DNA from: Patescibacteria group bacterium
GTDB lineage: Bacteria; Patescibacteriota; Doudnabacteria; UBA920
NCBI GenBank assembly: GCA_013387205.1
Contig: WARV01000015.1
Coordinates: 1 to 36,980, forward strand
Direction of reading: 5' to 3'
DNA length: 36,980 nt
The translations under genes and the position numbers were made by a program. This document shows, in pieces, positions 9,084 to 17,047 of the stretch (positions are counted from its first letter, which is position 1; each line of letters opens with the position of its first letter). The notes under the pieces were generated by a model. That model saw only the letters and a list, made by a program, of their open reading frames with translations, was not told the DNA's origin and made no database searches.

Positions 9084-9443
9084 ATCTTTCTGATTTTTGA
9101 TTGCTGAAATTTTTGACGCAGTCATGATAGCGACCAATTCCCCTATTTCTTGCTGCAATCCTGATATTAATGATACTTGTACAACTCCCGATTCAACTAA
9201 TAGTTCTAACCAAAATTGAGTTTCATCTGCTTCCTCAACAACCGTGCCCATCTTTGATATAAAATCCTTCCTAGATTTGCATCTGCATGCTGCTCTATAG
9301 TTTGCAGCAACTGCTGTACCGCTTCTTAATAATTGATTATTGCCAATAACTCTGCCAATAGGATCTTTCAGTAAAAATCTAACCAACTTAATAATTCTTA
9401 TAGCAAATTCCTTGGTCCTTTTTTGCAGGTCTCTTGGTTCCAT
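9081..9443 (-). CDS. Four-helix bundle protein (23S rRNA intervening-sequence protein family)
   Basis: About 120 residues, the family's usual length. The diagnostic core is present: NNQLLRSGTAVAANYR near 35-50, KSRKDFISKM near 57-66, then EADETQFWLELL. These proteins form antiparallel helical bundles and were first met inside intervening sequences of 23S rRNA genes; their biochemical role is unclear. ATG at 9441-9443 is preferred over an upstream TTG at 9462-9464, since it gives the normal N-terminus (MEPRDLQKRTKEFA). Both ends touch inverted AATTGACATAATT-type repeats and the stop codon lies inside one of them, suggesting that gene and repeats arrived together. That origin is inference. Confidence 0.85.
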   Translation of the reverse strand: MEPRDLQKRTKEFAIRIIKLVRFLLKDPIGRVIGNNQLLRSGTAVAANYRAACRCKSRKDFISKMGTVVEEADETQFWLELLVESGVVQVSLISGLQQEIGELVAIMTASKISAIKNQKD

Positions 9444-9482
9444 AATTATGTCAATTTTGTTCAATTATGATCAATTATGTCA
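9444..9482. repeat. Right inverted repeat of the four-helix-bundle module
   Basis: Reading on the minus strand: AAATGACATAATTGATCATA, then a TTGAACAAAATTGACATAATT run that ends at the start codon at 9443. It is the inverted counterpart of 9042-9083. The TGA stop of the next gene (9480-9482) also falls within its TGACATAATT word. Confidence 0.6.
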
Positions 9483-9938
9483 TTTCTTAACTGTTCTTTT
9501 CCTTACTATTTTTCTTTTTACCGCAGCCGGTGCGCTTGCTGCCGGGATACTGTCTGCCAATTCTTCCAGTTCCCACAAATTTTCTTCAATCTTCTTTTTG
9601 GCTAAAGTCAGTTTTGACTCAAACTTTTCTTTGCCTTTTTGCGTCGGCCAATACCTGTTTGCCACATGGTCAACAAATCCAAAATGGCTCTGTTCCTCGT
9701 AAACCTTGCCATACCAATAAATTCCGACCCAAATTCCATACCAGGCTCCGAGAAGCAAGGTAATAAACAAGGTGAGATAATCTAATGCCAAAAACTTATA
9801 ATATGGCATAACCCCTATCGCCTGGTCGTAATTGTTTTTTAAAACCAGGAGTGATACGAATATTACCAAGCGATGGATCACCAAAAATAACAACATCCCC
9901 ATCATGGATGACAAAAACACATATAACGATTTTTTCAT
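9480..9938 (-). CDS. Two-helix membrane protein with basic C-terminal tail
   Basis: 152 residues, family not recognised. Two hydrophobic segments (about 8-32 and 50-75) are followed by a soluble region with YWPTQKGKEKFESKL, a predicted coiled coil (about 103-130), and a Pro/Ala then Lys/Arg-rich tail (VKRKIVRKRTVKK). The basic tail could bind nucleic acid or acidic lipid; this is speculation. The start ATG at 9936-9938 has AAGGAAAG seven bases upstream, one of the better Shine-Dalgarno sites here. A strongly structured palindrome (9987-10150) precedes it by about 50 bp and may form its leader. Confidence 0.7.
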   Translation of the reverse strand: MKKSLYVFLSSMMGMLLFLVIHRLVIFVSLLVLKNNYDQAIGVMPYYKFLALDYLTLFITLLLGAWYGIWVGIYWYGKVYEEQSHFGFVDHVANRYWPTQKGKEKFESKLTLAKKKIEENLWELEELADSIPAASAPAAVKRKIVRKRTVKK

Positions 9939-9986
9939 AGACTTTCCTTTATTGCTCTTTGGAGCTTGTTTTGGTTTCTTTTATAG

Positions 9987-10150
9987 GGAAATTATTTGAA
10001 AAGGTCCATTTCTGCTGTAATCTCAAAATTTCTGCTGCAAACCCCTCATCAAAACTCACCGTATCCTACGGATACGCCATCGTTTCTCTTCGGGGTTTTC
10101 GCTTGAAATTTTGAGATTTCGCGACGAAAGCGACTTTTCAAATAATTTCC
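9987..10150. repeat. Nested four-stem palindrome upstream of the membrane protein gene
   Basis: Four perfect stems are nested in order: 17 bp (9987-10003 with 10134-10150), 14 bp (10019-10032 with 10105-10118), 7 bp (AAACCCC at 10039-10045 with 10092-10098) and 7 bp (CGTATCC at 10060-10066 with 10070-10076). The intervening bases are unpaired bulges. It occupies most of the 9939-10297 gene-free spacer. It may be a MITE-like insertion or a structured 5' leader; no known riboswitch was recognised. Confidence 0.8.
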
Positions 10151-10202
10151 TGTCTTCCTTTCTTTAATAATACGATAAAAATGGGGTTTCGGCAAATACA
10201 AG

Positions 10203-10293
10203 CATAATGCGAAACTGCAAAATAAAAATGCGAATTATGCAAAAGATTTCTTTTTGCAGCATTCGCATACTATTTCGCGATTTTCGTATTATG
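10203..10293. repeat. TTCGCAT-family palindrome after mreB, copy 1
   Basis: CATAATGCGAAA at the left end pairs with TTTCGTATTATG at the right (11 of 12). A strong inner hairpin lies between TGCGAATTATGCAAAAGA and TCTTTTTGCAGCATTCGCA. It starts 5 bp after the mreB stop and may end its transcript. A second copy is at 12783-12872. Confidence 0.75.
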
Positions 10294-10297
10294 TTTT

Positions 10298-11305
10298 CTA
10301 TCTCACGCTCAAAACGCTCTTTTTATAGCTATCCAAGTTATCCAATGCTGCGCCCGTACCTTTGGCCACGCAAAGCAGCGGCTCTTCGGCTACAAAACAT
10401 GATACGCCAATGCTTTGGGCAATGTACTGGCCCAAATTCCTGAGCTGGGCGGTTCCCCCGGTCATAACCATGCCTTTGTCTATTATATCGCTAGCCAGTT
10501 CCGGCGGGGTTTCCTGAAGCACTGTCTTTACGGCTTTGACAATCTCCCTCAAATCGTCATCTATGGCCTGCACCACTTCATTAGTCGAAACGGTCACGGT
10601 CTTAGGCAGGCCGGTTATCATATCCCTGCCTTTAACTTCCATCAACTCCTCTTCCGGCATCAAAATAGCGCTGCCAATGGTGATTTTTATGTCTTCCGCG
10701 GTCCTGTCGCCAATGGCTATGCCGTGTTTTTTCCTGACAAAATCTATTATTGACTGATCCAGCTTATTTCCAGCTACGCGTACCGATGTGGAATTGACTA
10801 TACCGCCCAAAGACAAAATTGCCACATCAGTCGTCCCGCCGCCAATATCAATAACCAAATTCCCCGAAGGCGAAGAAATGGGAATGCCTGCTCCAATAGC
10901 CGCAGCCACGGTTTCTTTAATCACAAAGGCAGATTTGGCTCCTGCGGCCATAGCGGCATCAATCACGGCGCGCCGTTCAGTGGACGTAATTCCGCCTGGC
11001 ACGCTTATCATGACTTCCGGCCTGAAGAACCTAACGTTGCCCAAAGCTTTATTTATGAAATATCGCAACATAGCCTCAGTCACCCGGTAGTCGGCAATCA
11101 CCCCGTCCTTCATCGGCCTTTTAGCCACAATCGTTTCCGGTGTCCGGCCCAGCATTTCTTTGGCTTCCTGGCCTACTGCCAAAACTTTGTTATCCAAAAT
11201 GGAAATAGCTACCACAGTCGGCTCATTGATAATAATCCCCTGCTTGGGCAGGAATACCAAGGTGTTAGCTGTGCCTAAATCTATGCCAATTTTCGTCTCG
11301 AACAT
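10298..11305 (-). CDS. mreB: Rod-shape determining protein MreB
   Basis: 335 residues, the normal size for this bacterial actin. It polymerises under the membrane and guides lateral cell-wall synthesis. The actin-fold ATP sites are visible: phosphate 1 DLGTANTLV (about 9-17), phosphate 2 DIGGGTTDVAIL (about 155-166) and the adenosine motif VMTGGTAQLRNL (about 287-298). ATG at 11303-11305 gives the expected MFETKIGIDLG start. An in-frame TTG three codons upstream lies in a repeat and is not favoured. A likely minus-strand promoter is at 11412-11439, so the leader would consist almost entirely of the palindrome at 11313-11396. No mreC or mreD is next to it, which is unusual for this locus. Confidence 0.97.
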   Translation of the reverse strand: MFETKIGIDLGTANTLVFLPKQGIIINEPTVVAISILDNKVLAVGQEAKEMLGRTPETIVAKRPMKDGVIADYRVTEAMLRYFINKALGNVRFFRPEVMISVPGGITSTERRAVIDAAMAAGAKSAFVIKETVAAAIGAGIPISSPSGNLVIDIGGGTTDVAILSLGGIVNSTSVRVAGNKLDQSIIDFVRKKHGIAIGDRTAEDIKITIGSAILMPEEELMEVKGRDMITGLPKTVTVSTNEVVQAIDDDLREIVKAVKTVLQETPPELASDIIDKGMVMTGGTAQLRNLGQYIAQSIGVSCFVAEEPLLCVAKGTGAALDNLDSYKKSVLSVR

Positions 11306-11312
11306 GTAGTAC

Positions 11313-11396
11313 AATCCTAATGCCCCGAATTCTTATCCGAATGCCCCAAACAATTCCCTTTCGGGTCATTTGGATAGGATTCGGGTAATTCGGATT
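11313..11396. repeat. ATTCGGG-family palindrome, copy 1 (mreB leader)
   Basis: An imperfect palindrome of about 84 bp whose outer arms are AATCC and GGATT, with ATTCGGG/CCCGAAT words inside. Three more copies lie at 16959-17047, 24321-24406 and 27820-27908. On the minus strand its 3' foot supplies AGGA nine bases before the mreB ATG, and that AGGA pairs with the 5' foot. Confidence 0.9.
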
Positions 11397-11411
11397 ATGT
11401 TAACATCAGTA

Positions 11412-11439
11412 ATTATAGCAAAACCCTAGCAATTGTCAT
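11412..11439 (-). promoter_or_regulatory. Predicted sigma-70-type promoter for mreB
   Basis: Minus strand: ATGACA (-35, complement of 11434-11439), a 16-bp spacer, then a perfect TATAAT (complement of 11412-11417). The start would be near 11405, leading into the palindrome. Its -35 shares five bases with the -35 of the opposite promoter. Confidence 0.6.
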
Positions 11440-11462
11440 AGAGCCCGATTTTCAGCTATAAT
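11433..11462 (+). promoter_or_regulatory. Predicted sigma-70-type promoter for the PEGA-domain gene
   Basis: TTGTCA at 11433-11438, an 18-bp spacer, and TATAAT at 11457-11462. The expected start near 11468-11469 is only about three bases before the ATG at 11472, so the mRNA would be leaderless or nearly so. Confidence 0.7.
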
Positions 11463-11471
11463 ATAGGTATT

Positions 11472-12776
11472 ATGACCAAAAAAACCAGGTATCTTTTAAT
11501 CCTTGTCGGATTCATCGTATTTCTAATTTTAGCGCCTCTCATCGTATTATATGTCAGGGGCATAAGCTTTGATTTTACCGGGCGCAAGTTCGTCCAAACC
11601 GGTCTTATTGCCGTAAGGACAGAACCGAAGAACGTGGAAGTATATTTAGATGGCGGACTGGCAAGAAAAAACGCGGGAGACATAAAATTTTTAAGCCCCG
11701 CGGAATACGACCTAGTTGTTAAAAAACAGGGCTATCAGGACTGGCGGAAAATGCTGCAGGTAACTTCGGGCCAGGTAACCTGGGCAAACCCCATTGCAAA
11801 CAAAATTTATTTGTTTTACCAAAACCCGGAAACCGTTGATGCGGCCCAGGGCGTTTCGGATTTTTATACCGACGGTGTAAGCATTTTTTACCTTTCGGGA
11901 AACAGCGCGGTGGTATCTTCCGTGTCCCAGCCGCAAAAAAACGAAAACTTCCCCCTTCCCAAACCGGCTAACATGATTATTCCGTCCCAAAACGGAAAAC
12001 TGTTTGCCCTGACAAACTCCCTAACCGCTAACCCCGCCTTAGAGACGCTGCTGGTATTCAATTCAGACAATAAAACCTTTACGGACCTTTCTTCGCTTTT
12101 TTCCGGCCAGTTCACCGCAAAATTTTCACCCGACAACGAGCTTTATGTTTTAAACAACAACTCCCTTTACCGGGTTGATATCGAGCACATAAAAAAAACC
12201 CCGGTGCTTAGCCAGGTCAGGACTTTCGCTTTCCAAGAAAACAATATTTACTATATAAGGCAAAACCAAAACGGTTTATCGCTGATGGTTGCCCAGCCGC
12301 CATCCAACGAAGGAGTAGAGCTCTTAAAAAATCTGCCTGATTTCAAAAAAGCGGAAATCATCATTAATTTTGAAAAACAGGTTTTTGTCCTGCTCGACAC
12401 CAATATGTATAAAGTCACTTCCGCTTTGGAAAAAATCGCCAATGATGTGGAAGATTTCAGTTTTAACCAGCAGGATTCAACCATAATTTATATCCATTCC
12501 GGAGAACTGGATTTTTACAACCCGTTCGAACACACGACCAATTTCATCACCCGGTCAAGCCTGCCTTTAAGCAATCCCCGCTTAGAATACAACCTGGCCC
12601 ACGCTTTCTTTTTTAAAGACGGCAAGCTGGTGGCTTTAGAGCTGGATACCCGCGACAACCAGAACGAAAACGTGCTTTACGAAGCAAAAAACCCGAAAAA
12701 GTTTTTCATTGACCAAAACGCCAGGCAAGCCGTCATATTAGACGGCGACAAGCTGGTGCTGCAAAAAATAAGATAG
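11472..12776 (+). CDS. Anchored PEGA-domain protein with beta-propeller-like ectodomain
   Basis: 434 residues. A single N-terminal membrane segment (about 7-29) anchors a large outside region. Residues about 43-95 match the PEGA domain (IAVRTEPKNVEVYLDGGL, then SPAEYDLVVKKQGYQDW), a small beta fold common in surface proteins. The rest contains repeated short beta-type blocks (KLFALTNS, NELYVLNNNSLYRVD, QVFVLLDTNMYKV) suggesting a propeller, but no catalytic site. It is the only large plus-strand gene here, transcribed away from mreB through overlapping promoters. It converges on rnhA, with a palindrome at 12783-12872 between them. The role is unknown; envelope structure or sensing is plausible. 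Confidence 0.8.
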   Translation: MTKKTRYLLILVGFIVFLILAPLIVLYVRGISFDFTGRKFVQTGLIAVRTEPKNVEVYLDGGLARKNAGDIKFLSPAEYDLVVKKQGYQDWRKMLQVTSGQVTWANPIANKIYLFYQNPETVDAAQGVSDFYTDGVSIFYLSGNSAVVSSVSQPQKNENFPLPKPANMIIPSQNGKLFALTNSLTANPALETLLVFNSDNKTFTDLSSLFSGQFTAKFSPDNELYVLNNNSLYRVDIEHIKKTPVLSQVRTFAFQENNIYYIRQNQNGLSLMVAQPPSNEGVELLKNLPDFKKAEIIINFEKQVFVLLDTNMYKVTSALEKIANDVEDFSFNQQDSTIIYIHSGELDFYNPFEHTTNFITRSSLPLSNPRLEYNLAHAFFFKDGKLVALELDTRDNQNENVLYEAKNPKKFFIDQNARQAVILDGDKLVLQKIR

Positions 12777-12782
12777 AGCTAG

Positions 12783-12872
12783 TGCGAAAGGTGCGAAATA
12801 GCATGCGAATTATGCAAAAAAAATACCGCGATCAATTTCGCGGTATTCGCATATTATTTTGCAATTTTCGCA
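12783..12872. repeat. TTCGCAT-family palindrome, copy 2, with terminator hairpin
   Basis: The arms begin TGCGAAAGGTGCGAAATA and end TATTTTGCAATTTTCGCA in inverted orientation. At its heart is a perfect 10-bp GC-containing stem (AATACCGCGA at 12822-12831 with 12838-12847). On the minus strand this is followed by a run of T, a good rnhA terminator. It fills the gap between two convergent genes and abuts the rnhA stop codon. Confidence 0.85.
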
Positions 12873-13286
12873 TTATAACACGGCCAAGTCTATTGCCTCG
12901 TTGACCAACTTGTCAGCTTCTTTGTTTTGCTCGCGCGGAACGTGGCGGAAAGTTACGTTTTTGAAATTCTTGATGAGCTTAATCACTTCGGCTGCCAAAA
13001 GCTTAAGCGACGGCTCCTTGATTTTGTACTGCCCCTGCATCTGCCTGACAATAAGCTCGCTGTCCATCCTTATTTCCAAAACTGTCTCCTTGGAAATTTT
13101 AACTGTTTCCTGCAAAGCTAAAATCAAGGCTTTATACTCCGCGCAATTATTGGTCGCCTCGCCGATATACTGCTTAAAGTTTCCTAAAATTTGCCCGTTC
13201 TCGCTTTTTATTACAACGCCAATTCCGGCCGGCCCCGGATTTCCCCTAGCCCCGCCGTCAGTATTTATAATTATTTTTTTTTCCAT
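12873..13286 (-). CDS. rnhA: Ribonuclease HI family protein
   Basis: 137 residues. It cuts the RNA strand of RNA-DNA hybrids, for example at primers and R-loops. The four catalytic acidic residues are visible: Asp10 in NTDGGARGNPGP, Glu50 in NNCAEYKAL, Asp75 in RMDSELIV and Asp125 in NKEADKLVN. It is the short form without the basic protrusion of the E. coli enzyme, as is common for 'reverse transcriptase-like' RNase HI proteins. The start is ATG at 13284-13286, without an evident Shine-Dalgarno. It is downstream of recJ on the same strand but separated by a 205-bp repeat-filled spacer. Confidence 0.93.
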   Translation of the reverse strand: MEKKIIINTDGGARGNPGPAGIGVVIKSENGQILGNFKQYIGEATNNCAEYKALILALQETVKISKETVLEIRMDSELIVRQMQGQYKIKEPSLKLLAAEVIKLIKNFKNVTFRHVPREQNKEADKLVNEAIDLAVL

Positions 13287-13335
13287 GAAAAGATGATTAA
13301 TTTTATTTATTCACAGAATGAAATAATATGATATA

Positions 13336-13474
13336 AATTATTCTAATTGCTCTAATTAGTCTAATTTCCGCCAGCTGGCGGACTAAACAAATTCCAATTC
13401 CTAATTTCTAATATCCAAACATTAGACATTGGGTCATTAGATATTATTTAGGTTAATTAGAAATTAGAATAATT
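13336..13474. repeat. AATTAGA-word palindrome with inner 16-bp palindrome
   Basis: AATTATTCTAATT at 13336-13348 is perfectly complementary to 13462-13474, and CTAATT/AATTAG words recur between. A GC-rich perfect palindrome, TCCGCCAGCTGGCGGA (13367-13382), is embedded in the left part and looks like an insertion. It fills the spacer between recJ and rnhA. Confidence 0.7.
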
Positions 13475-13491
13475 AGGTTAATTCTTATAGG

Positions 13492-15243
13492 TCAATTTAT
13501 CTTTATATCAACTATCCTCAACTTCACGTCCTGCCTGCCGTTCCACCCGTCTTCAATAAGCTCTGCGGCTATATCAACATTATCCCCTATTTTTAAAGTT
13601 TTAGCCAGCCATCCAAAATTGAATGCTATGGCTGACACGAATTTTTTGCCCTTGCTAAGCTGCATTTGCAGATGCTTTTGTCCGTTGCCGACTGTCCTAA
13701 AGCCTGTCACTTTAAAATCACTGGCTAAAAATTTCGGCCTGGGATTGCCGACGCCAAAAGGTTCAAACTCAAAAATCGCATGATAAGTATCCAAAGCCAA
13801 ATCATCCTCAAAAATTTCCGCTTCCAGTTCCAATTTTTTCTGCAAATCACCTTCGGTCAAATTTTTATCCGCGTATTCCAAAATTTTCTGGTAAAATTCT
13901 TCGAACCTATCAGCAGCCAAAGTAAACCCGGCTGCCTGCTTGTGGCCGCCAAACCTTACCAGGTATTCGGAAGCGTGCTTTAAGGCTTCCACTATATTAA
14001 ATTCGCCCACGCTCCTGGCAGATCCGGTAGCTTCCCCACCCTGCCTTTCCATCACCAAAACAGGCTTATGATATTCTTCAGTAAGCCTTCCCGCGACCAG
14101 CCCCACCACGCCCTTTGGCCAATTCTCGCCCATCAAAACCAACACATTCCTATCCATCACCAAAGCTGCTTTTTCTTTGGCTTCGCTAAGTACCTGTTCA
14201 GTCAAATCCTGCCTATGCTTGTTCAAGCTTTCCAGTTGCAAAGCCAAATCCTGGGCTTTTTGCGGATCCTGCTCTATAAGCATGTCCAAAGCTAAATTGG
14301 CATGCTTAATCCTGCCCGCGGCATTAAGGCGCGGCGCAATGACAAAACCTAAAGTGTAAGTGTCGGCAAGTTTTTCCGAAAAATCCAAACCTGCAATGCG
14401 GCACAAAGCTTTAAGCCCTGTCCACTTGCTCTTTAACAAAACTTTCAAGCCGTATTTGACCAAAATCCTGTTCTCGCCGAGCAGGCTGTGGCAATCCGCC
14501 ACTGTGCCAATAGCCACCAAATCCAAAAGCCATTTTTCGTATCCTGGCGTGTATTTTTTTTCTGTAGCGGACGGTTTCAAACCATTCCCTGAGCCAAATA
14601 TCTTTTCAACTTTTTCGGTCTTGGATAAAATCCCTTGCGCCAGTTTAAAAGCAACACCAACGCCGGTAATATCCATAAAGGGATATTTGTCTTTGGGATT
14701 CTTCGGGTTGATTAAAGCAAAAGCCTTAGGTTCCTGCCCGATGATTTCGTGGTGGTCGGTTATTATCAAATCAATCCCGTTCCCCAAACAAAAATCCGCC
14801 GCGTCCGTAGAATTAGTGCCGCAGTCCACGGTAATAACCAGTTTCACTCCTTTATCTTTTATTTTTGATAATGCTTCAATGTTCACTCCGTATCCTTCAT
14901 TGAACCTGTCCGGGATGTAACTTCCCGTCTCAACTCCAAGGTAGCGAAAAGTCTGCTGCAAAACCGCATTGGCAGTCACAGCGTCGGCATCGTAGTCACT
15001 GTAGATGCAAATCTGCTCCTTGTCTTCAATTGCCTGCCATATTCTCTCCACTGCCTTTTCCATTCCCAAAAACAAAAAAGGGCTGTGTAAATCCCCGTAT
15101 TCTGGATTTAAAAATTTTTCCGCTTCCGCCTCGCCCAAAATCCCCCTGTTATTAAGCAGTTGGACAGAAATCCGGTCAAGCTCCGGGAAGCGTTCAAAAA
15201 GCTCTTTAGGAGCGTCTGGTTTTAATTTCCATATCTTGGACAT
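13492..15243 (-). CDS. recJ: Single-stranded-DNA-specific exonuclease RecJ
   Basis: About 583 residues, typical length. RecJ degrades single-stranded DNA 5' to 3' in recombination and mismatch or base-excision repair. Motifs in order: DYDADAVT (about 83-90), ITVDCGT (about 137-143), ITDHHE (about 161-166, the DHH motif), VADCHSLLGENR, then the DHHA1 region with WPKGVVGLVAGRL and FGGHKQAAGF, and an OB-fold after FGVGNPRPKF. ATG at 15241-15243 gives MSKIWKLKPDAP; an in-frame TTG four codons upstream lies in a repeat and is less likely. A TTTTGTCA-word palindrome (15250-15318) separates it from gpmI, so any shared transcript must cross that hairpin. Confidence 0.97.
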   Translation of the reverse strand: MSKIWKLKPDAPKELFERFPELDRISVQLLNNRGILGEAEAEKFLNPEYGDLHSPFLFLGMEKAVERIWQAIEDKEQICIYSDYDADAVTANAVLQQTFRYLGVETGSYIPDRFNEGYGVNIEALSKIKDKGVKLVITVDCGTNSTDAADFCLGNGIDLIITDHHEIIGQEPKAFALINPKNPKDKYPFMDITGVGVAFKLAQGILSKTEKVEKIFGSGNGLKPSATEKKYTPGYEKWLLDLVAIGTVADCHSLLGENRILVKYGLKVLLKSKWTGLKALCRIAGLDFSEKLADTYTLGFVIAPRLNAAGRIKHANLALDMLIEQDPQKAQDLALQLESLNKHRQDLTEQVLSEAKEKAALVMDRNVLVLMGENWPKGVVGLVAGRLTEEYHKPVLVMERQGGEATGSARSVGEFNIVEALKHASEYLVRFGGHKQAAGFTLAADRFEEFYQKILEYADKNLTEGDLQKKLELEAEIFEDDLALDTYHAIFEFEPFGVGNPRPKFLASDFKVTGFRTVGNGQKHLQMQLSKGKKFVSAIAFNFGWLAKTLKIGDNVDIAAELIEDGWNGRQDVKLRIVDIKIN

Positions 15244-15249
15244 AAATAT

Positions 15250-15336
15250 TGACAAAAATGAACAAAAGTTAAAAAAATGACAAAAATGCCTGCAATATAA
15301 TTTTGCTCATTTTTGTCATTTATGTCAATTTTGTCA
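15250..15336. repeat. TTTTGTCA-word palindrome between gpmI and recJ
   Basis: TGACAAAAATGAACAAAA (15250-15267) pairs with TTTTGCTCATTTTTGTCA (15301-15318) at 17 of 18 positions. More TTTTGTCA words follow up to 15336, where the TGA stop of gpmI (15334-15336) lies within one of them. Confidence 0.75.
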
Positions 15337-16953
15337 TTTCTTTATTGGCACTGCGTCTACAACCTCAATCAAGTTTATTCCGGTCATTTCCGCGGGCTTT
15401 TCCAACCCAAACAAATCCAAAATTGTCGGCGCCACATCGCCGATAACTCCGGCCGGGACCCTGGAAGACAAAGACAGGTATTTAAATTGCAGCAAAGGAG
15501 TTTTGAATTTCCATTCATTGGCTATAAGCAAAAGAGGTACCGGATTAGTCGTGTGGTCTTTGTCTATATCCCCTGTCTTGACGTTAATCATCTGTTCCAC
15601 ATTGCCATGGTCCGCGGTAATAAGCAGCGCCGCGTCGGCCAACAAAGCCGTATCAACGATTTTTTTTATGCAACCGTCAATAAACTCCACGGCCTGGATG
15701 GCGGATTTCAAATTGCCGGTATGCCCGACCATGTCAGGATTGGCAAAGTTAGCCACGAAAAAGTTCGTGTCGGTTTTGGCGATTTTTTCCACCAGGATAT
15801 CCGTAAGCTGGCCGGCTGACATTTCGGGGCGGTCGGAATAATTGCGGTTGTTGTCCGGGCTGGTGACAATCACCCTATCTTCTCCCGGATACTTTTCCGT
15901 GCGGCCGCAATTGAAAAACGCGGTGACGTGGGCATATTTTTCACTTTCCGCAATATGGAATTGGCTCATTTTAGCCGCAGACAAGAGCTCGGCCAGGTTG
16001 TTCTTTAAATCAATGGATTCAAACACCACGCGCACCGGCAAGCCAGGCATATATTCCGTCATGGTAGCGAAATACAAATTCTGCAAAGGCGCGCGCCTGA
16101 ATTGTTCCGGCACCAGTTCCGGCGCAGTGAACATTTCCGTCATCTGTACGGCCCTGTCTGACCGGAAATTAATGAAGATAATGGCGTCGTTGTCCGAAAT
16201 TTTTGCAACCGACTGGCCTTCCCCGTTTATGACCACTGTCGGTTTTATCATTTCATCAAATATCTGCTGCTGGTAGCTTTTCTGGACCGCCTCTTCCGCG
16301 GAGAGCGCTTTTTCCCCTTCCCCGTCAACCATGGCCTTATAAGTCATCTGCGTTTGTCCCCAATGCGCCCCGCGGTCCATGGCATAAAACCTGCCCGTTA
16401 CCGTGGCAATTTCTCCCACCCCGGACCTGACAATCCTCTCCCTCAATTTATTAATGGAATCAAGCGCAATTTTCGGTTCAGTATCGCGCCCATCGGTGAA
16501 CATGTGTATAAAGACGTCGCTCAACCCCTCTTCCGCAGCCATGCCTAAAAGCGCATACAAATGCTCGTCAAAACTATGCACGCCTCCGGGGCTGACCAGC
16601 CCGATTAAATGCAGGCGCGAGTTATTTTGTTTGGCGTGGTTGATAGCTTCAAGCAAAACCGGGTTTTTAAAAAATTCCCCGTTTTGGATAGAGTTGGTAA
16701 TCCTCGGCAAATCCTGGCCGACAATCCTGCCGGCGCCCAAATTCAAATGTCCGACTTCGGAGTTACCCATTTCCCCCCACGGCAAGCCGACCAATGGCCC
16801 GGAGGCCTGCAAGGTCAAGCTTGGAAAATTTTGCACGATATTTTGGAATGTCGGTATCTTAGCCCTCGATATGGCATTGCCATGGCCAACTGGCGCCACG
16901 CCAAAACCGTCAATGATGACTAAAACGACTTTCTTGTATACTCTATGCTTCAT
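15334..16953 (-). CDS. gpmI: 2,3-bisphosphoglycerate-independent phosphoglycerate mutase
   Basis: 539 residues, slightly longer than the usual 510-515. It interconverts 3- and 2-phosphoglycerate in lower glycolysis, in the cytoplasm, using two manganese ions and a phosphoserine intermediate. Asp15 in VIIDGFG and the nucleophile Ser65 in GEMGNSEVGHLNLGAG are visible, as are VHSFDEHL, FTDGRDTEP and the late metal site ITADHGNVEQM. The start is ATG at 16951-16953, with AGGA in the foot of the palindrome at 16959-17047 as its Shine-Dalgarno. It follows eno in transcription order; the two act in consecutive steps. Confidence 0.97.
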   Translation of the reverse strand: MKHRVYKKVVLVIIDGFGVAPVGHGNAISRAKIPTFQNIVQNFPSLTLQASGPLVGLPWGEMGNSEVGHLNLGAGRIVGQDLPRITNSIQNGEFFKNPVLLEAINHAKQNNSRLHLIGLVSPGGVHSFDEHLYALLGMAAEEGLSDVFIHMFTDGRDTEPKIALDSINKLRERIVRSGVGEIATVTGRFYAMDRGAHWGQTQMTYKAMVDGEGEKALSAEEAVQKSYQQQIFDEMIKPTVVINGEGQSVAKISDNDAIIFINFRSDRAVQMTEMFTAPELVPEQFRRAPLQNLYFATMTEYMPGLPVRVVFESIDLKNNLAELLSAAKMSQFHIAESEKYAHVTAFFNCGRTEKYPGEDRVIVTSPDNNRNYSDRPEMSAGQLTDILVEKIAKTDTNFFVANFANPDMVGHTGNLKSAIQAVEFIDGCIKKIVDTALLADAALLITADHGNVEQMINVKTGDIDKDHTTNPVPLLLIANEWKFKTPLLQFKYLSLSSRVPAGVIGDVAPTILDLFGLEKPAEMTGINLIEVVDAVPIKK

Positions 16954-16958
16954 TATAA

Positions 16959-17047
16959 AATCCTAATTCCCCGAATTACCATCCGAATGCCCCAAATGAG
17001 TCCTTCCCTTTTCGGGTCATTTGGATAGAATTCGGGTAATTCGGATT
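16959..17047. repeat. ATTCGGG-family palindrome, copy 2 (eno-gpmI junction)
   Basis: Fills the whole junction. Its right end GGATT overlaps the TAA stop of eno (17046-17048). Its left end holds AGGA seven bases before the gpmI ATG. On the minus strand the two feet (AATCC and GGATT) are complementary. Confidence 0.92.
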
